From Haloferula luteola (GTDB lineage: Bacteria; Verrucomicrobiota; Verrucomicrobiia; Verrucomicrobiales; Akkermansiaceae): 64,000 nt of DNA. The notes under the pieces are model-generated. The model had not been told where the DNA came from and ran no database searches. It saw only the letters and a list, made by a program, of their open reading frames with translations. Positions within the stretch are counted from its first letter, which is position 1, and each line of letters begins with the position of its first letter. Of this stretch, positions 8,787 through 17,013 are shown piece by piece. The DNA lies in assembly GCF_014201715.1 (NCBI RefSeq), contig NZ_JACHFD010000003.1, positions 62,001 through 126,000 on the forward strand, in the 5' to 3' direction. A program made the translations under genes and the position numbers.

Positions 8787-9269
8787 CTATTCGGTACCGA
8801 TGCCCTTGCGGCGCGCCTCGACCGCCAACCGAAAAGCTTGGCGGTCGCCATGTCGTTTGACCGAGAATTTCACACAGCGCCGCTGCCCCGGCTCGGGCGA
8901 CCACGTCGCCTGCCAAAAGAGGTAAGTTTCTCCATTCGAGCTGCTCACCGCGACCTTCGAGACGCCGACGACACCCGATGAATTGCGCGTCGACCGCTGA
9001 CAGATCCGCGTCGATGTCCGAACCTCCTGCTCCAGCCGAGAAAGGAGATCATTGCGCCAGTCCAAGGCCGCCCGGTAGGACGCCCGAACTCCGCCGCACG
9101 GGCGGTCGGCGAAGTACTTTGCATACTTCCTGCCACGCCGCTGCACCCTCACCTGCCAGCCGTGAGTGCTGGCATCCGGCAGATCGATCCGGGCGATCGC
9201 ATAGGTATCCTCTGGTGTCCACATGCGCCGATGCAGTGGCACCCTTGTCCGCTGCCGATCCCTTGTCAA
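8787..9269 (-). CDS. Small protein with two AP2/ERF-like DNA-binding modules
   Basis: 160 residues. Residues 23-79 (YAIARIDLPDA, GWQVRVQRRGRKYAKYFAD, AALDWRNDLL) and 97-156 (SGVVGVSKVAV, FWQATWSPE, VKFSVKRHGDRQAFRLAVEAR) each fit the three-strand plus helix pattern of AP2/ERF-like domains. In bacteria these usually sit in HNH endonucleases or integrases; here no nuclease is attached. It is strongly basic, consistent with nucleic-acid binding. The ATG at 9269-9267 overlaps the hisD stop (ATGA), implying translational coupling; a second ATG at 9224 would give 145 residues. Role unknown. Confidence 0.7.
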   Translation of the reverse strand: MTRDRQRTRVPLHRRMWTPEDTYAIARIDLPDASTHGWQVRVQRRGRKYAKYFADRPCGGVRASYRAALDWRNDLLSRLEQEVRTSTRICQRSTRNSSGVVGVSKVAVSSSNGETYLFWQATWSPEPGQRRCVKFSVKRHGDRQAFRLAVEARRKGIGTE

Positions 9270-10558
9270 CGATCCTCCACCCTCACCGCCACTGAGCGAC
9301 CGTGTGCGTCGAGACCTTCCACCCTCGCAAACTCGGCGACATGCGGCAGCGACTTCGCCACCGACTTCTCATCGAGTTTCACGATGCTGGTGCGGCGCTG
9401 AAACTGGTCCGCACGCAACCCTGAAAAGGATCGTCCCCCTCCTCCGGTAGGCAGGGTGTGGCTGGGTCCTGCCAGGAAATCCCCCACCGCCACAGGCGAA
9501 AGGTTCCCAACATAAATGGCACCCGCAGTTCGGATCTGCTTAAGGCGCTTGTTCTCCTTTTCAACCACCAATGAAAGGTGCTCGGGGGCGAAAGCATTGG
9601 CGATGGCGATGCCTTCATCGAGATCCTTCACCACCAGGGCAAACGACGATTTTTCCAGTACTTCGCGAATGATCTCACCCCGCGAAAGCTGGGCCGCCTG
9701 TTCCTCGATCGCAGTGATTACTTGTTGGAGCAAGGATTTCGAGGTCGTGAGAAACCCGATCACGCTGTCACCTCCGTGTTCGGCCTGAGCCAGCAAGTCT
9801 GCCGCAATGCACTTCGGATTGCCGGTTTTATCCGCCAAGACGAGCACTTCACTCGGTCCGGGCAAGAGATCGATCGATACCGCTCCAACCAGCTGCCGTT
9901 TGGCCTCCACCACGAACTTGTTTCCCGGGCCAAAGATGCGATCGACCGGGCGAATAGAAGCGGTTCCCAGGGCCATGGCTGCCACGGCTTGGGCGCCACC
10001 CAGTTTGATGACTTCCGTCACTCCAGCCGCCTTGAGCGCATAGAGCAAAGCGTCGTTCACTTTTCCATCGGGTCCGCAGGGCGTTGCCGCCAGAACTTCC
10101 GGAACCTTGGCCGCTTTCGCAAAGCCTGCGGTCATCAGCGCGGTCGACACCAAAGGCGCCTTTCCTCCCGGGACGTAAACCCCTACCCGATCAAACGGCA
10201 GGAAGCGCTCACCCACCTTCGCCCCTTCCGCATTCCGGTAGGACCAATCCTTGCGCAAACTGCGTTTGGCGAAGGCCGTGATGTTTTTCAGGCTCGCCTT
10301 GATCGCCTTCTTCGTTTCGGCGCTCACAGCCCGAGAGGCTGCCGTGAATTCATCGGGAGTCACCCGCCATTCTCCCGGCTGAAAATGGACCTGATCAAAC
10401 TTCGCTGCGTACTCCACAAGGGCATCGTCTCCACGCTGGGCGACCTCGACGATGATGCCCGCGACGAGGTCGCGGACTTCGTTCGATGGGATCGCGCGGC
10501 GATTCAGGGTGGCGACAAATTCAGCGTAGCCTGGGTCACGGAAGGTGAGCGTTTTCAT
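9266..10558 (-). CDS. hisD: Histidinol dehydrogenase
   Basis: 430 residues, full family length. It catalyses the last two steps of histidine synthesis, oxidising L-histidinol to L-histidine with NAD and Zn. Visible signatures are FDRVGVYVPGG (122-132), GPGNKFVVEAKRQL (210-223), GPSEVLVLAD (234-243), the zinc ligands in AQAEHG (Gln258, His261), FAPEHL with the Glu326/His327 catalytic pair, and LAGPSHTLPTGG (362-373). I chose the ATG at 10558-10556; the frame is open further upstream, but the extra 111 residues are Pro/Arg-rich, unlike HisD. No other his genes are nearby. The stop overlaps the start of the AP2-like gene. Confidence 0.95.
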   Translation of the reverse strand: MKTLTFRDPGYAEFVATLNRRAIPSNEVRDLVAGIIVEVAQRGDDALVEYAAKFDQVHFQPGEWRVTPDEFTAASRAVSAETKKAIKASLKNITAFAKRSLRKDWSYRNAEGAKVGERFLPFDRVGVYVPGGKAPLVSTALMTAGFAKAAKVPEVLAATPCGPDGKVNDALLYALKAAGVTEVIKLGGAQAVAAMALGTASIRPVDRIFGPGNKFVVEAKRQLVGAVSIDLLPGPSEVLVLADKTGNPKCIAADLLAQAEHGGDSVIGFLTTSKSLLQQVITAIEEQAAQLSRGEIIREVLEKSSFALVVKDLDEGIAIANAFAPEHLSLVVEKENKRLKQIRTAGAIYVGNLSPVAVGDFLAGPSHTLPTGGGGRSFSGLRADQFQRRTSIVKLDEKSVAKSLPHVAEFARVEGLDAHGRSVAVRVEDR

Positions 10559-10634
10559 GGCGGGGCGGCACTGTGGGCTGCTCGGAGGATACGGGCAAGA
10601 CGAAGAGAAGCTCGGGTGCCCGGAAATTCGGATC

Positions 10635-11162
10635 TCATCCCATCGCCTCGTCCATCGAGTTCGGCACCCACACATGGGGCCATACCGGCCGCTCCTCCCG
10701 ACAAAGCATCCGATAGGATTCCCAGTCGGCGAGCTTCGGGAGATCACGGGCCTCGCCACGGGCTCCCATGCGGCGACGCCGCTCGTCGGGCGAGCAGGTG
10801 ACAAAATGAAAGGTAGGCCGAACTCCCAGGCGTTCCTCGAGAGCCTCGGGCCAATGGGCCTGAGCTCCTTCGGAAGTGAAAGGCCCGGCAATCACCACCG
10901 GCAGGCGCTCGAGATGCCCGCGTGCAAGATCGTACAAGGTCTCGTAGACTGCCGACCGAAACGCATTCTTGTAGGCTGGAGAGTCGCGATCATTGGGATC
11001 GAGCCCCGCTAAGGTCAGCCCCGCCCTCACCAGACGCTCCGCCACTTGATCGCTATCGAGGAGCACGGCACCGAGGTCCTTGGCCAGACGGATGGCATAG
11101 GTCGTTTTCCCTGCCGCCGGAGGACCAGAGACAAGATGACAGGGGTGGGACGCTGTGTGCAT
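10635..11162 (-). CDS. P-loop kinase/AAA family ATP-binding protein
   Basis: 175 residues from the ATG at 11162-11160, directly before the Walker A motif (GPPAAGKT, about 13-20). The rest matches small zeta-toxin/gluconate-kinase-like P-loop kinases: VLLDSDQVAERLV, AYKNAFRSAVYETLYDLARGHL, LPVVIAGPFTSEG and the lid-like CSPDERRRRMGARGEARD. This group phosphorylates small molecules or acts as uncharacterised kinases; the substrate cannot be read from sequence. It lies upstream of hisD on the same strand and is divergent from the hemolysin III gene. The open frame extends 66 codons further upstream, but that part lacks protein-like character and collides with the divergent gene. Confidence 0.8.
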   Translation of the reverse strand: MHTASHPCHLVSGPPAAGKTTYAIRLAKDLGAVLLDSDQVAERLVRAGLTLAGLDPNDRDSPAYKNAFRSAVYETLYDLARGHLERLPVVIAGPFTSEGAQAHWPEALEERLGVRPTFHFVTCSPDERRRRMGARGEARDLPKLADWESYRMLCREERPVWPHVWVPNSMDEAMG

Positions 11163-11241
11163 GAACTCCCGCTGCCAGATTTGACGACAAGTTCCAATCC
11201 TGCGGGTCGACAACTTCCTCATCACCCTGCATCTTTCCGCC

Positions 11242-11901
11242 GTGTCCGCTTTCCCCACCCGCCCTCGCTCACCGCTGTGCGCCTCGCCTGCGGAAGAGTC
11301 CGCTTCCATGTGGAGCCACATTTTCGGGACCGTTCTGGCCATCATTGGCTTGGTCGTCATGCTGCTTGTCTCCGATGGTGACGCCCGTCGCGTGGTGTCC
11401 GCCTCGATTTTCGGAGGAACCTTGGTGCTCCTCTACCTTTCCTCGAGCATCTATCACGCCTTCTCTTCACCGAAGTTGAAGGAGTTGTTTCAAATCTTTG
11501 ATCATGCCTGCATTTATTTGCTGATCGCCGGATCCTACACTCCGCTGACCTTGGTTTGCCTCCGCGGGGCCTGGGGATGGTCGATTTTTGGCGTGGTGTG
11601 GTTTCTTGCCGTGGCCGGTGTGGTCTTGAAAGCCGTGATGCGGGGCAAACGCGAGGCTTGGTGGTCCACCGCGCTTTACCTCGCCATGGGGTGGCTGATC
11701 GTGATTGCCGCGGGTCCGTTGATCCGGAATTTGCCCACTCCGGGTCTGATTTGGCTGATCGCTGGTGGTGTGGGCTACTCGCTGGGCACCATTTTCTTTG
11801 CGTGGGAAAAGCTCCCCTACAACCATGCCATTTGGCACGGTTTTGTGATCCTGGGGAGCGCCTGTCATGTGGTCGCCACCGCGGGTTACATTTTGAACTG
11901 A
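11242..11901 (+). CDS. Hemolysin III family (YqfA/TrhA-like) membrane protein
   Basis: About 219 residues from GTG 11242. The GTG start is preferred over ATG 11308 because the family N-terminal motif EExANxxTHxxG aligns with EESASMWSHIFG here, and this motif spans the ATG. Seven hydrophobic segments are visible (for example IFGTVLAIIGLVVMLL, VSASIFGGTLVLLYLSSS). Family signatures are SSIYHAF, QIFDHACIYLLIAGSYTPLTL and a C-terminal HAIWHGFVILGSACH. These His/Asp clusters resemble metal-dependent hydrolase sites of the wider PAQR superfamily; members are linked to membrane homeostasis rather than haemolysis. mutM starts 6 bp downstream, so the two are probably co-transcribed. Confidence 0.9.
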   Translation: MSAFPTRPRSPLCASPAEESASMWSHIFGTVLAIIGLVVMLLVSDGDARRVVSASIFGGTLVLLYLSSSIYHAFSSPKLKELFQIFDHACIYLLIAGSYTPLTLVCLRGAWGWSIFGVVWFLAVAGVVLKAVMRGKREAWWSTALYLAMGWLIVIAAGPLIRNLPTPGLIWLIAGGVGYSLGTIFFAWEKLPYNHAIWHGFVILGSACHVVATAGYILN

Positions 11902-11907
11902 GCCGCC

Positions 11908-12726
11908 ATGCCCGAGTTGCCCGAGGTGGAAACCACCCGCCGCGGAATCGCACCGCATCTCGTGGGGAGGTCGCTCCGCGAAATCACTGTTCGCAATGCC
12001 CGATTGAGGCTGCCGGTGCCCAGCGACCTCGATTTCCTCCTCCATCAGCGTGTCACGGAGCTGACTCGGCGCTCGAAGTACCTCCTCGTCACCTTCGAAC
12101 ATGGAGAGCGGCTTCTGATTCATCTGGGCATGTCAGGAAGCTTGCGCATCTGCGAATCCGACAGGGAGGTCAGAAAACATGACCACGTGATTTTCACCCT
12201 CGAAGACGGAAAAGAACTTCGTTTTCACGACCCACGGCGCTTCGGCATGGTTTTGCCGATCGGTCGGGGCGATCCCTCGACGCACGCTCTGCTCTCCCAT
12301 CTCGGCCCGGAACCTCTCGGACCTGATTTCACCCCCGAGGGCCTCTACACGGCCGTCCACTTGAGGAAAGCCGCGATCAAAATCGTGATCATGGATGCCA
12401 AAGTGGTGGTGGGCGTCGGCAATATCTACGCCAATGAGGCTCTTTTTCGCTCCGGAATTCGCCCCAGCACGCCGGCAAATCGAGTTTCCCGAATGCGGAT
12501 GTCCTCCCTGCATGCGGCCATCATCACCGTGCTGCAGGAGTCGATCGAACAAGGCGGCACCACCTTGCGGGATTTTGTGAACTCGGATGGCCAACCGGGC
12601 TACTTCCGCCAGCGTCTCGATGTCTACGATCGAACAGGAGAGCCCTGTCGCCGCTGTCAGACTCCCATTCTCCATGCCGTCATGGGGCAGCGCTCGACCT
12701 TTTGGTGTCCTCGTTGCCAGAAATAA
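11908..12726 (+). CDS. mutM: Formamidopyrimidine-DNA glycosylase
   Basis: 272 residues, full length. It excises oxidised purines such as 8-oxoguanine and cleaves the abasic site. The N-terminus MPELPEVE gives the catalytic Pro2 and Glu3 after Met removal. LTRRSKYLL holds the conserved Lys. The helix-two-turn-helix region has VGVGNIYANEALFRSGI, and the C-terminal zinc finger is CRRCQ ... FWCPRCQK. It begins 6 bp after the hemolysin III gene and is followed by a strong hairpin. Confidence 0.97.
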   Translation: MPELPEVETTRRGIAPHLVGRSLREITVRNARLRLPVPSDLDFLLHQRVTELTRRSKYLLVTFEHGERLLIHLGMSGSLRICESDREVRKHDHVIFTLEDGKELRFHDPRRFGMVLPIGRGDPSTHALLSHLGPEPLGPDFTPEGLYTAVHLRKAAIKIVIMDAKVVVGVGNIYANEALFRSGIRPSTPANRVSRMRMSSLHAAIITVLQESIEQGGTTLRDFVNSDGQPGYFRQRLDVYDRTGEPCRRCQTPILHAVMGQRSTFWCPRCQK

Positions 12727-12728
12727 AA

Positions 12729-12753
12729 CGGGCGGCCCCATGGGGACCGCCCG
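12729..12753. terminator. Hairpin between convergent mutM and RDD genes
   Basis: CGGGCGG-CCCC-AT-GGGG-ACCGCCCG forms a GC-rich stem immediately after the mutM stop codon. It lies between convergent genes and could serve both directions. No U-tract follows on the plus strand. Confidence 0.5.
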
Positions 12754-12768
12754 CTCCAGAAAGCACGA

Positions 12769-13407
12769 TCAGGCCTCGGGTGCCTTGGGCAAGCTCCCGA
12801 CGATCACTCGAGTCTTCGCCCACTCATCACCCAGACGCAGGCCCCGCTGGGCCCCATTTTCACGGTTGAAGAGCACGATGGCTTCGATCAGGCCGAAAAA
12901 CGGAATCAACAGCGCAACGTTGCGCTTCACGGCCGTCACCCAATCCCCTTGGATCGAACCGCCGCCGGACTTCTCGACGCGCAACTTCATGGCCATTTTG
13001 CCGATGCTCCCATCCTTCAGAAAGGGCAGAGAATCTCGCGTCACCACATAGGCCAGCGCGGCTAAACTGGCCAGGAAATCCAGATGGCTGCCCGGCAGCA
13101 AAATCCTCAGACCGTAACCAATTCCGGCTGCCACAAATCCATCGATCAATGCCGCCAAGATCCGGGTGTTGATCGGGGGAATGCCTCCCTCGACGAGTTC
13201 CTCATCGTCATCATCGGACGGAGCCTCCTGGACAACCTTGGGCGGAGGTCCGGGAACGGGAGGAGGCACCTCGGCAGGAGCCACCTGCGGAACCGGTGGA
13301 ACCGAAGGGGTTTTGGGCGGGCCGCTCAGACTTGGAGGCGGCAGCGGTGCCGATCCCCGGGCGGAGCTCGGCGGCGGAAGGTCGGGCTTCTTTTCGTCGT
13401 CGGACAT
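12769..13407 (-). CDS. RDD family membrane protein with Pro-rich N-terminus
   Basis: 212 residues from the ATG at 13407-13405 (MSDDEKKPDL). Residues 1-75 are a Pro/Ser-rich cytoplasmic extension, followed by an acidic patch (SDDDDEELVEGG). Residues about 85-200 are an RDD domain: NTRILAALIDGFVAAGIGYG carries the R..D signature, then DFLASLAALAYVVTRDSLPFL, DGSIGKMAMKLRV and a last hydrophobic segment VALLIPFFGLIEAIVLF. RDD proteins are poorly characterised; some act in sodium/proton exchange. The open frame extends 22 codons upstream, but the internal ATG gives a better N-terminus. It stands alone between convergent and divergent neighbours. Confidence 0.85.
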   Translation of the reverse strand: MSDDEKKPDLPPPSSARGSAPLPPPSLSGPPKTPSVPPVPQVAPAEVPPPVPGPPPKVVQEAPSDDDDEELVEGGIPPINTRILAALIDGFVAAGIGYGLRILLPGSHLDFLASLAALAYVVTRDSLPFLKDGSIGKMAMKLRVEKSGGGSIQGDWVTAVKRNVALLIPFFGLIEAIVLFNRENGAQRGLRLGDEWAKTRVIVGSLPKAPEA

Positions 13408-13519
13408 AGCCAAACCGATAGCCGATTTGTGTCGCGCGTCGAGGCGGATTGCGCGGCGGAGGGAGATCCTCAAATGTCCCCTTGCCCGCTCCCCCTTCTT
13501 TTTCCGAGTTTCATTGCAG

Positions 13520-14380
13520 ATGAAGCATCTTTTCCTGCCTCTCTGCCTCGCACTCTCCTCTTGTGCCCCGAATTGGGGAGGGCGTCGGCTCGCTCACCGT
13601 CCAGACCTGTCATTGTCGGAAATGGCGACCCATCACCGGGACCGCGGTCAGGTTTTCTCGTCCTACCAAGTAGGTGGTCCCGTGCGCTGGAACCATGGAT
13701 GGCCATGGGATCTCGATCTCACGGGCATCGGTTGGAGCGACCATCGCACCGCGACCGCCATCACCTCCCGCCATGTGGTCATGGCCGACCACTTCCGGCT
13801 CGGACCTGGCGACACGGTGGTTTTCCACGACCGCAAGGGCTTGCCGCATTCCCACCGCATCTATCGCATCGTTCGTCTTCGCGATCTTGGGGTCCCCTGT
13901 GATGTCGCCGTTGGGATGTTGGAGGTCCCGTTGTCCGGTTCCATCCGCACCTACCCGCTGCCCGACCTCCGCGACCTGCCCGAAGATGCCCTCGTGGGGG
14001 CCACCGCTGTGATCACCGGCCACCAAAAGGTGGTCGACTTCCGCCGCATCGCCCGCACTCCCGGCAATACCCTCGGCTTCCAATACTTGGACGGTCAAAG
14101 CGGCAATTCTCTCCACCGGATCATCGTTGGAGACTCTGGCAATCCCTCGTTTGTGCTCAGCCATGGCGAACTGATCCTCGTTGAAACTCACACAGGTGGG
14201 GGAGCCGGAGTCGGCCCATTTTATGGGTCCCCTACCCTGCAAGACGGAATCCGCCGTGCCATCCAAGCCACCGATCCCTCCCGATCCTTCCAGACCGTGG
14301 CTCCCGACGGGACGTTGCAAAAGGAGGCGGCCGCCGGCCGAGCTCCCACCGCCGCCAATTCTGCCCCTTCACGGAGCTGA
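13520..14380 (+). CDS. Trypsin-fold (chymotrypsin-like) lipoprotein, possible serine protease
   Basis: 286 residues. The N-terminus MKHLFLPLCLALSSCAPN is a lipoprotein signal with lipobox Cys15. The body follows the trypsin pattern: His85 in ITSRHVVMAD (like TAAHC), Asp128 in CDVAVGMLEVPL, and Ser206 in VGDSGNPSFVLSHGEL (like GDSGGP). It is therefore a membrane-anchored serine protease candidate, but the oxyanion-loop second Gly is Asn and sequence outside the triad is divergent, so activity is an inference. The frame is open a further 118 codons upstream (Ser/Gly-rich, antisense to the RDD gene), which I do not count. Its end overlaps the convergent next gene by 12 bp. Confidence 0.7.
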   Translation: MKHLFLPLCLALSSCAPNWGGRRLAHRPDLSLSEMATHHRDRGQVFSSYQVGGPVRWNHGWPWDLDLTGIGWSDHRTATAITSRHVVMADHFRLGPGDTVVFHDRKGLPHSHRIYRIVRLRDLGVPCDVAVGMLEVPLSGSIRTYPLPDLRDLPEDALVGATAVITGHQKVVDFRRIARTPGNTLGFQYLDGQSGNSLHRIIVGDSGNPSFVLSHGELILVETHTGGGAGVGPFYGSPTLQDGIRRAIQATDPSRSFQTVAPDGTLQKEAAAGRAPTAANSAPSRS

Positions 14381-15787
14381 CGCCCGGACCTCAGATCCGG
14401 TTGCCCGCTGCATGGCATCGAGATAACGAGTGATCCGATCTTTGCGGGGAACTCGCACGTTGCGATCGATTTCCCGCTTCAACTCCATGAAATCATCAAA
14501 ACTTCCGCTCAATTCGTGGGCATCATGAATCTCCACGAAATCCAAATAGTCCCGTGCCCGTAGCGCCCGCTGGGTCATGATCTCGCGCGTTTCCTCCATT
14601 TCCATCAGCAGCGGTTGCGGTTCCTTTTCGCCCGAGGCCCAGGACACCAACCACCGCTGATAGTCGAGAATCAACGGCCGATAGGATGGAAAGCAACGGT
14701 AGCTCAGGTGACTCAAGGAATCCTGCACGGGCCTCACCACCTCCATGCGTGCCGCATCGCCCAGAGTGGGGAGCGACTTCCAATCGAGAATCGGCACCTG
14801 ATGGCGGACCCCCTCATCGGTGAAATACTGCAACACCAAGGCTTCCTCCAGCCGCTTCTCGGTCTCGGCAATGCCCATCGCCTCTGACAAGGGAGCCTCC
14901 GAAAGCTTGGCCAATGTCAGCGACCACCATTTTACCAAGCTCTTCTCTGAAAGGTTCAACTCAGGAAAGTGCCGACGGAGCAACATGGGAAACTCTCCGC
15001 CATAGCGAGCCGCTTCGTCGCACATTTCGACAAACGCCGCTTTCCCTCCGGACTGCCCCAGCAAAGCCATCACCAGGGCCCCCGATTGCACCCGAAAAAT
15101 TGACTTCGACACCCCGTCAAGTCGCTCATGCTGGTCATTCGTCATCGACAACAAGGCGTCGATTTCAAAACGGCCTTTCTGCTTGAAAACCCCTTCATAC
15201 AGACGGCGGTCCCCACGACCGTCCGCCCACTCCTGGGCTTCCTCAAGCCCCACCAGCAACCACGACGGCGCCCGCAACGGAGAATCCAGCGCACCTGGCT
15301 TCACTCCCGCCAACGCCCGATCAAAAAGCAAGCCACTCAACACCGCGGAATCCAACCGATCATGGTCCAGCCCGCGGGACAAATCGACGTGGATGCGCAG
15401 CAAAAAATGGTCGGGAGTAAAACGCAACTCGTAGGCCAGCGGTCGAGCCTTCGGAGGATCGCCGGCTTTTCCGTATAGAAGAATTTCGATCGGCAAGGGC
15501 TTCTCTGTCGCCTCCGCACCCAGCAACTTCAGGAAACTCGCCCGCACCGACTCCGCTTGGAGCGCCACCGAACCTCGCACCGCGGCATCGCCACCCGACA
15601 CCCCGAATTGCCCGCTCTCCGACTCCACTCGCGAGGCCATCTCGACCTCCATCGGACTCATCGGAAGGGGCTCCACTTTTTCGGCTGCGGGCAACACCTC
15701 GTCCTTTTCCAACAAGGCCCCCTCATCCTGCGCCGCGATCGGCAGCGCAAGACATCCCATTCCGAGCACGGTTCGTAAGATCTTCAT
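14369..15787 (-). CDS. Secreted protein, possible degenerate peptidase-MA-like fold
   Basis: 472 residues with a signal peptide (MKILRTVLGMGCLALPIAAQ). No family is recognised with confidence. The middle region LRFTPDHFLLRIHVDL ... VLSGLLFDRALAG ... APSWLLVGLEEAQEWADG resembles the segment of gluzincin (peptidase_MA) proteins where WLxEGLAE normally follows an HExxH helix. No HExxH is present here, so if related it is catalytically dead. The C-terminal part is helical and charged (MEETREIMTQRALRARDYLDF). Its ATG overlaps the stop of the upstream gene by 4 bp (ATGA), so the two are coupled and probably work together at the cell envelope. Confidence 0.75.
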   Translation of the reverse strand: MKILRTVLGMGCLALPIAAQDEGALLEKDEVLPAAEKVEPLPMSPMEVEMASRVESESGQFGVSGGDAAVRGSVALQAESVRASFLKLLGAEATEKPLPIEILLYGKAGDPPKARPLAYELRFTPDHFLLRIHVDLSRGLDHDRLDSAVLSGLLFDRALAGVKPGALDSPLRAPSWLLVGLEEAQEWADGRGDRRLYEGVFKQKGRFEIDALLSMTNDQHERLDGVSKSIFRVQSGALVMALLGQSGGKAAFVEMCDEAARYGGEFPMLLRRHFPELNLSEKSLVKWWSLTLAKLSEAPLSEAMGIAETEKRLEEALVLQYFTDEGVRHQVPILDWKSLPTLGDAARMEVVRPVQDSLSHLSYRCFPSYRPLILDYQRWLVSWASGEKEPQPLLMEMEETREIMTQRALRARDYLDFVEIHDAHELSGSFDDFMELKREIDRNVRVPRKDRITRYLDAMQRATGSEVRASAP

Positions 15788-16509
15788 GGTCCCGAAGACG
15801 GCAGCATGCCTTGCCCGGAAACGGGCTCCAGCACCAATTTCCCCTCTTCAATCCGGATGCGCGCCATGTCCTCAATGAAGTCGATCTCCTTCACCGGCAT
15901 CTGCCGACCGCCCGAGGCGGGATCGTTGGGACTTCGGTACACCTCCGCCAGCTTCTTAAAACTCGGCAACACCAAACGCAAGAATCCTTGAGGAACGGGG
16001 ACGCGGCCGAAGCGACCTCCGATCAAAGGAGCGGGCAACTCGGGTCGATAGGGACCGCCATCAAGGTGAGTTTCCGTTTCCACCGAACCATCGGGCTTTT
16101 CCATCTGCACCACCCGGACATACATCGAAAGCGTGAAGGGTCGCCCCCACAACTCCCGGACGATCACTACCTCGGCCCGCTCGGATTCCAAGCGCACCGC
16201 CACCTGACGGATCTTCACTTGATCGCCAGGCCACCCCACCTGCTCGGCCTTTAAGGTACGGGCGAGGTAGCGATTGATCTCATCCTGCGTCAATTCCAGC
16301 TTATACGCCTTTTCTGAGGCGTTGCGGAGCACCAAGCGCAGATCCCGGGCCGTAGGACTGGCCTCCAAATCCGAGAGATCCTGAGGTTGAAATACCTGAT
16401 ACACTCCGAAGCCCAGAGCCGCCAAGGCCACGAGGGTCAACAAAGCCACGAGGCGGCCGAAACATCCTCCTTTTTTGACCGCCTTGGGTTTCGGCTCATC
16501 TTTCGCCAT
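15784..16509 (-). CDS. Hypothetical single-pass membrane protein, 241 aa
   Basis: Translation probably starts at MAKDEPKPK (ATG at 16509-16507). A basic cytoplasmic stub is followed by one hydrophobic segment (LVALLTLVALAALGFGVYQVF, about residues 19-39), then a soluble domain of about 200 residues on the other side of the membrane. That domain has LELTQDEINRYLARTL, alternating beta strands (QVAVRLESERAEVVIVRELWG; LSMYVRVVQMEK) and DMARIRIEEGKLVLEP near the end. The pattern resembles beta-rich lipid-binding or assembly proteins, but I recognise no family. It is translationally coupled to the following secreted protein gene by an ATGA overlap. Confidence 0.75.
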   Translation of the reverse strand: MAKDEPKPKAVKKGGCFGRLVALLTLVALAALGFGVYQVFQPQDLSDLEASPTARDLRLVLRNASEKAYKLELTQDEINRYLARTLKAEQVGWPGDQVKIRQVAVRLESERAEVVIVRELWGRPFTLSMYVRVVQMEKPDGSVETETHLDGGPYRPELPAPLIGGRFGRVPVPQGFLRLVLPSFKKLAEVYRSPNDPASGGRQMPVKEIDFIEDMARIRIEEGKLVLEPVSGQGMLPSSGP

Positions 16510-16584
16510 GAGCGGAGGGCTAGCAAAGGCCACGGAGACTGAAAAGCCCCGCGGTGAAGGAAATGATGGGGTTCGCGCCCAACA

Positions 16585-16872
16585 TCAGGCCGAACAGCCG
16601 CAGCCCCCCCCGCAACTATGGCCTCCACCCGTGGCAGGTTTCGGATCGCTTTTTCCGTCACCCTTGGCGCCGGCCTTGTAGGAATCCGAACGGTAGTCCG
16701 TTTGGTAAAAACCACTTCCCTTGAAAATCAGTCCCGACCCAGTACCCAAGAGCCGGCGCACCTTGCCGTCACATCCTTCCTGTGGGCAGGACTCCAGCTT
16801 CGGGTCGTTCATCTTCTGGAACACCTCAAAACGGTGTCCACAGGTTTCGCATTGGTAGTCGTAGTTAGGCAT
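16585..16872 (-). CDS. FmdB family zinc-ribbon protein
   Basis: 95 residues. The N-terminal 45 residues are a classical FmdB/CxxC zinc ribbon (MPNYDYQCETCGHRFEVFQK ... CPQEGCDGKVRRLLG), followed by the conserved LIFKGSGFYQTDYRS. The tail is charged and then ends in a Gly/Cys/His-rich stretch (GGGHSCGGGCGCSA) that could bind extra metal. FmdB-type proteins were proposed as regulators but most are uncharacterised. It lies 75 bp upstream of the coupled membrane/secreted gene pair on the same strand. Confidence 0.9.
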   Translation of the reverse strand: MPNYDYQCETCGHRFEVFQKMNDPKLESCPQEGCDGKVRRLLGTGSGLIFKGSGFYQTDYRSDSYKAGAKGDGKSDPKPATGGGHSCGGGCGCSA

Positions 16873-17013
16873 CGGAGTGCGGAATCGGCGGTCTCCATAG
16901 CACAGCCCCGGCGCGCATCAACCCTGAAGGTTTTCCAGCTCCCGGCAGCCGCTTGGGATCAGGAGTCTTGACCCGACGGGAAGAAAACGTATCGATCCGG
17001 CCTCAAATCCCCG

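Noticed and set aside
9578-10801. 407-codon open frame antisense to hisD
   Set aside because: Its sequence is the complement of HisD codons and Arg/Gly/His-rich; hisD is fully supported.
10559-10891. N-terminal extension of hisD by 111 codons
   Set aside because: Pro/Arg-rich and overlaps the end of the neighbouring P-loop gene; the family N-terminus starts at the internal ATG.
13166-13519. 118-codon N-terminal extension of the trypsin-like lipoprotein
   Set aside because: Ser/Gly-rich complement of the RDD protein's Pro-rich part; it would bury the lipoprotein signal.
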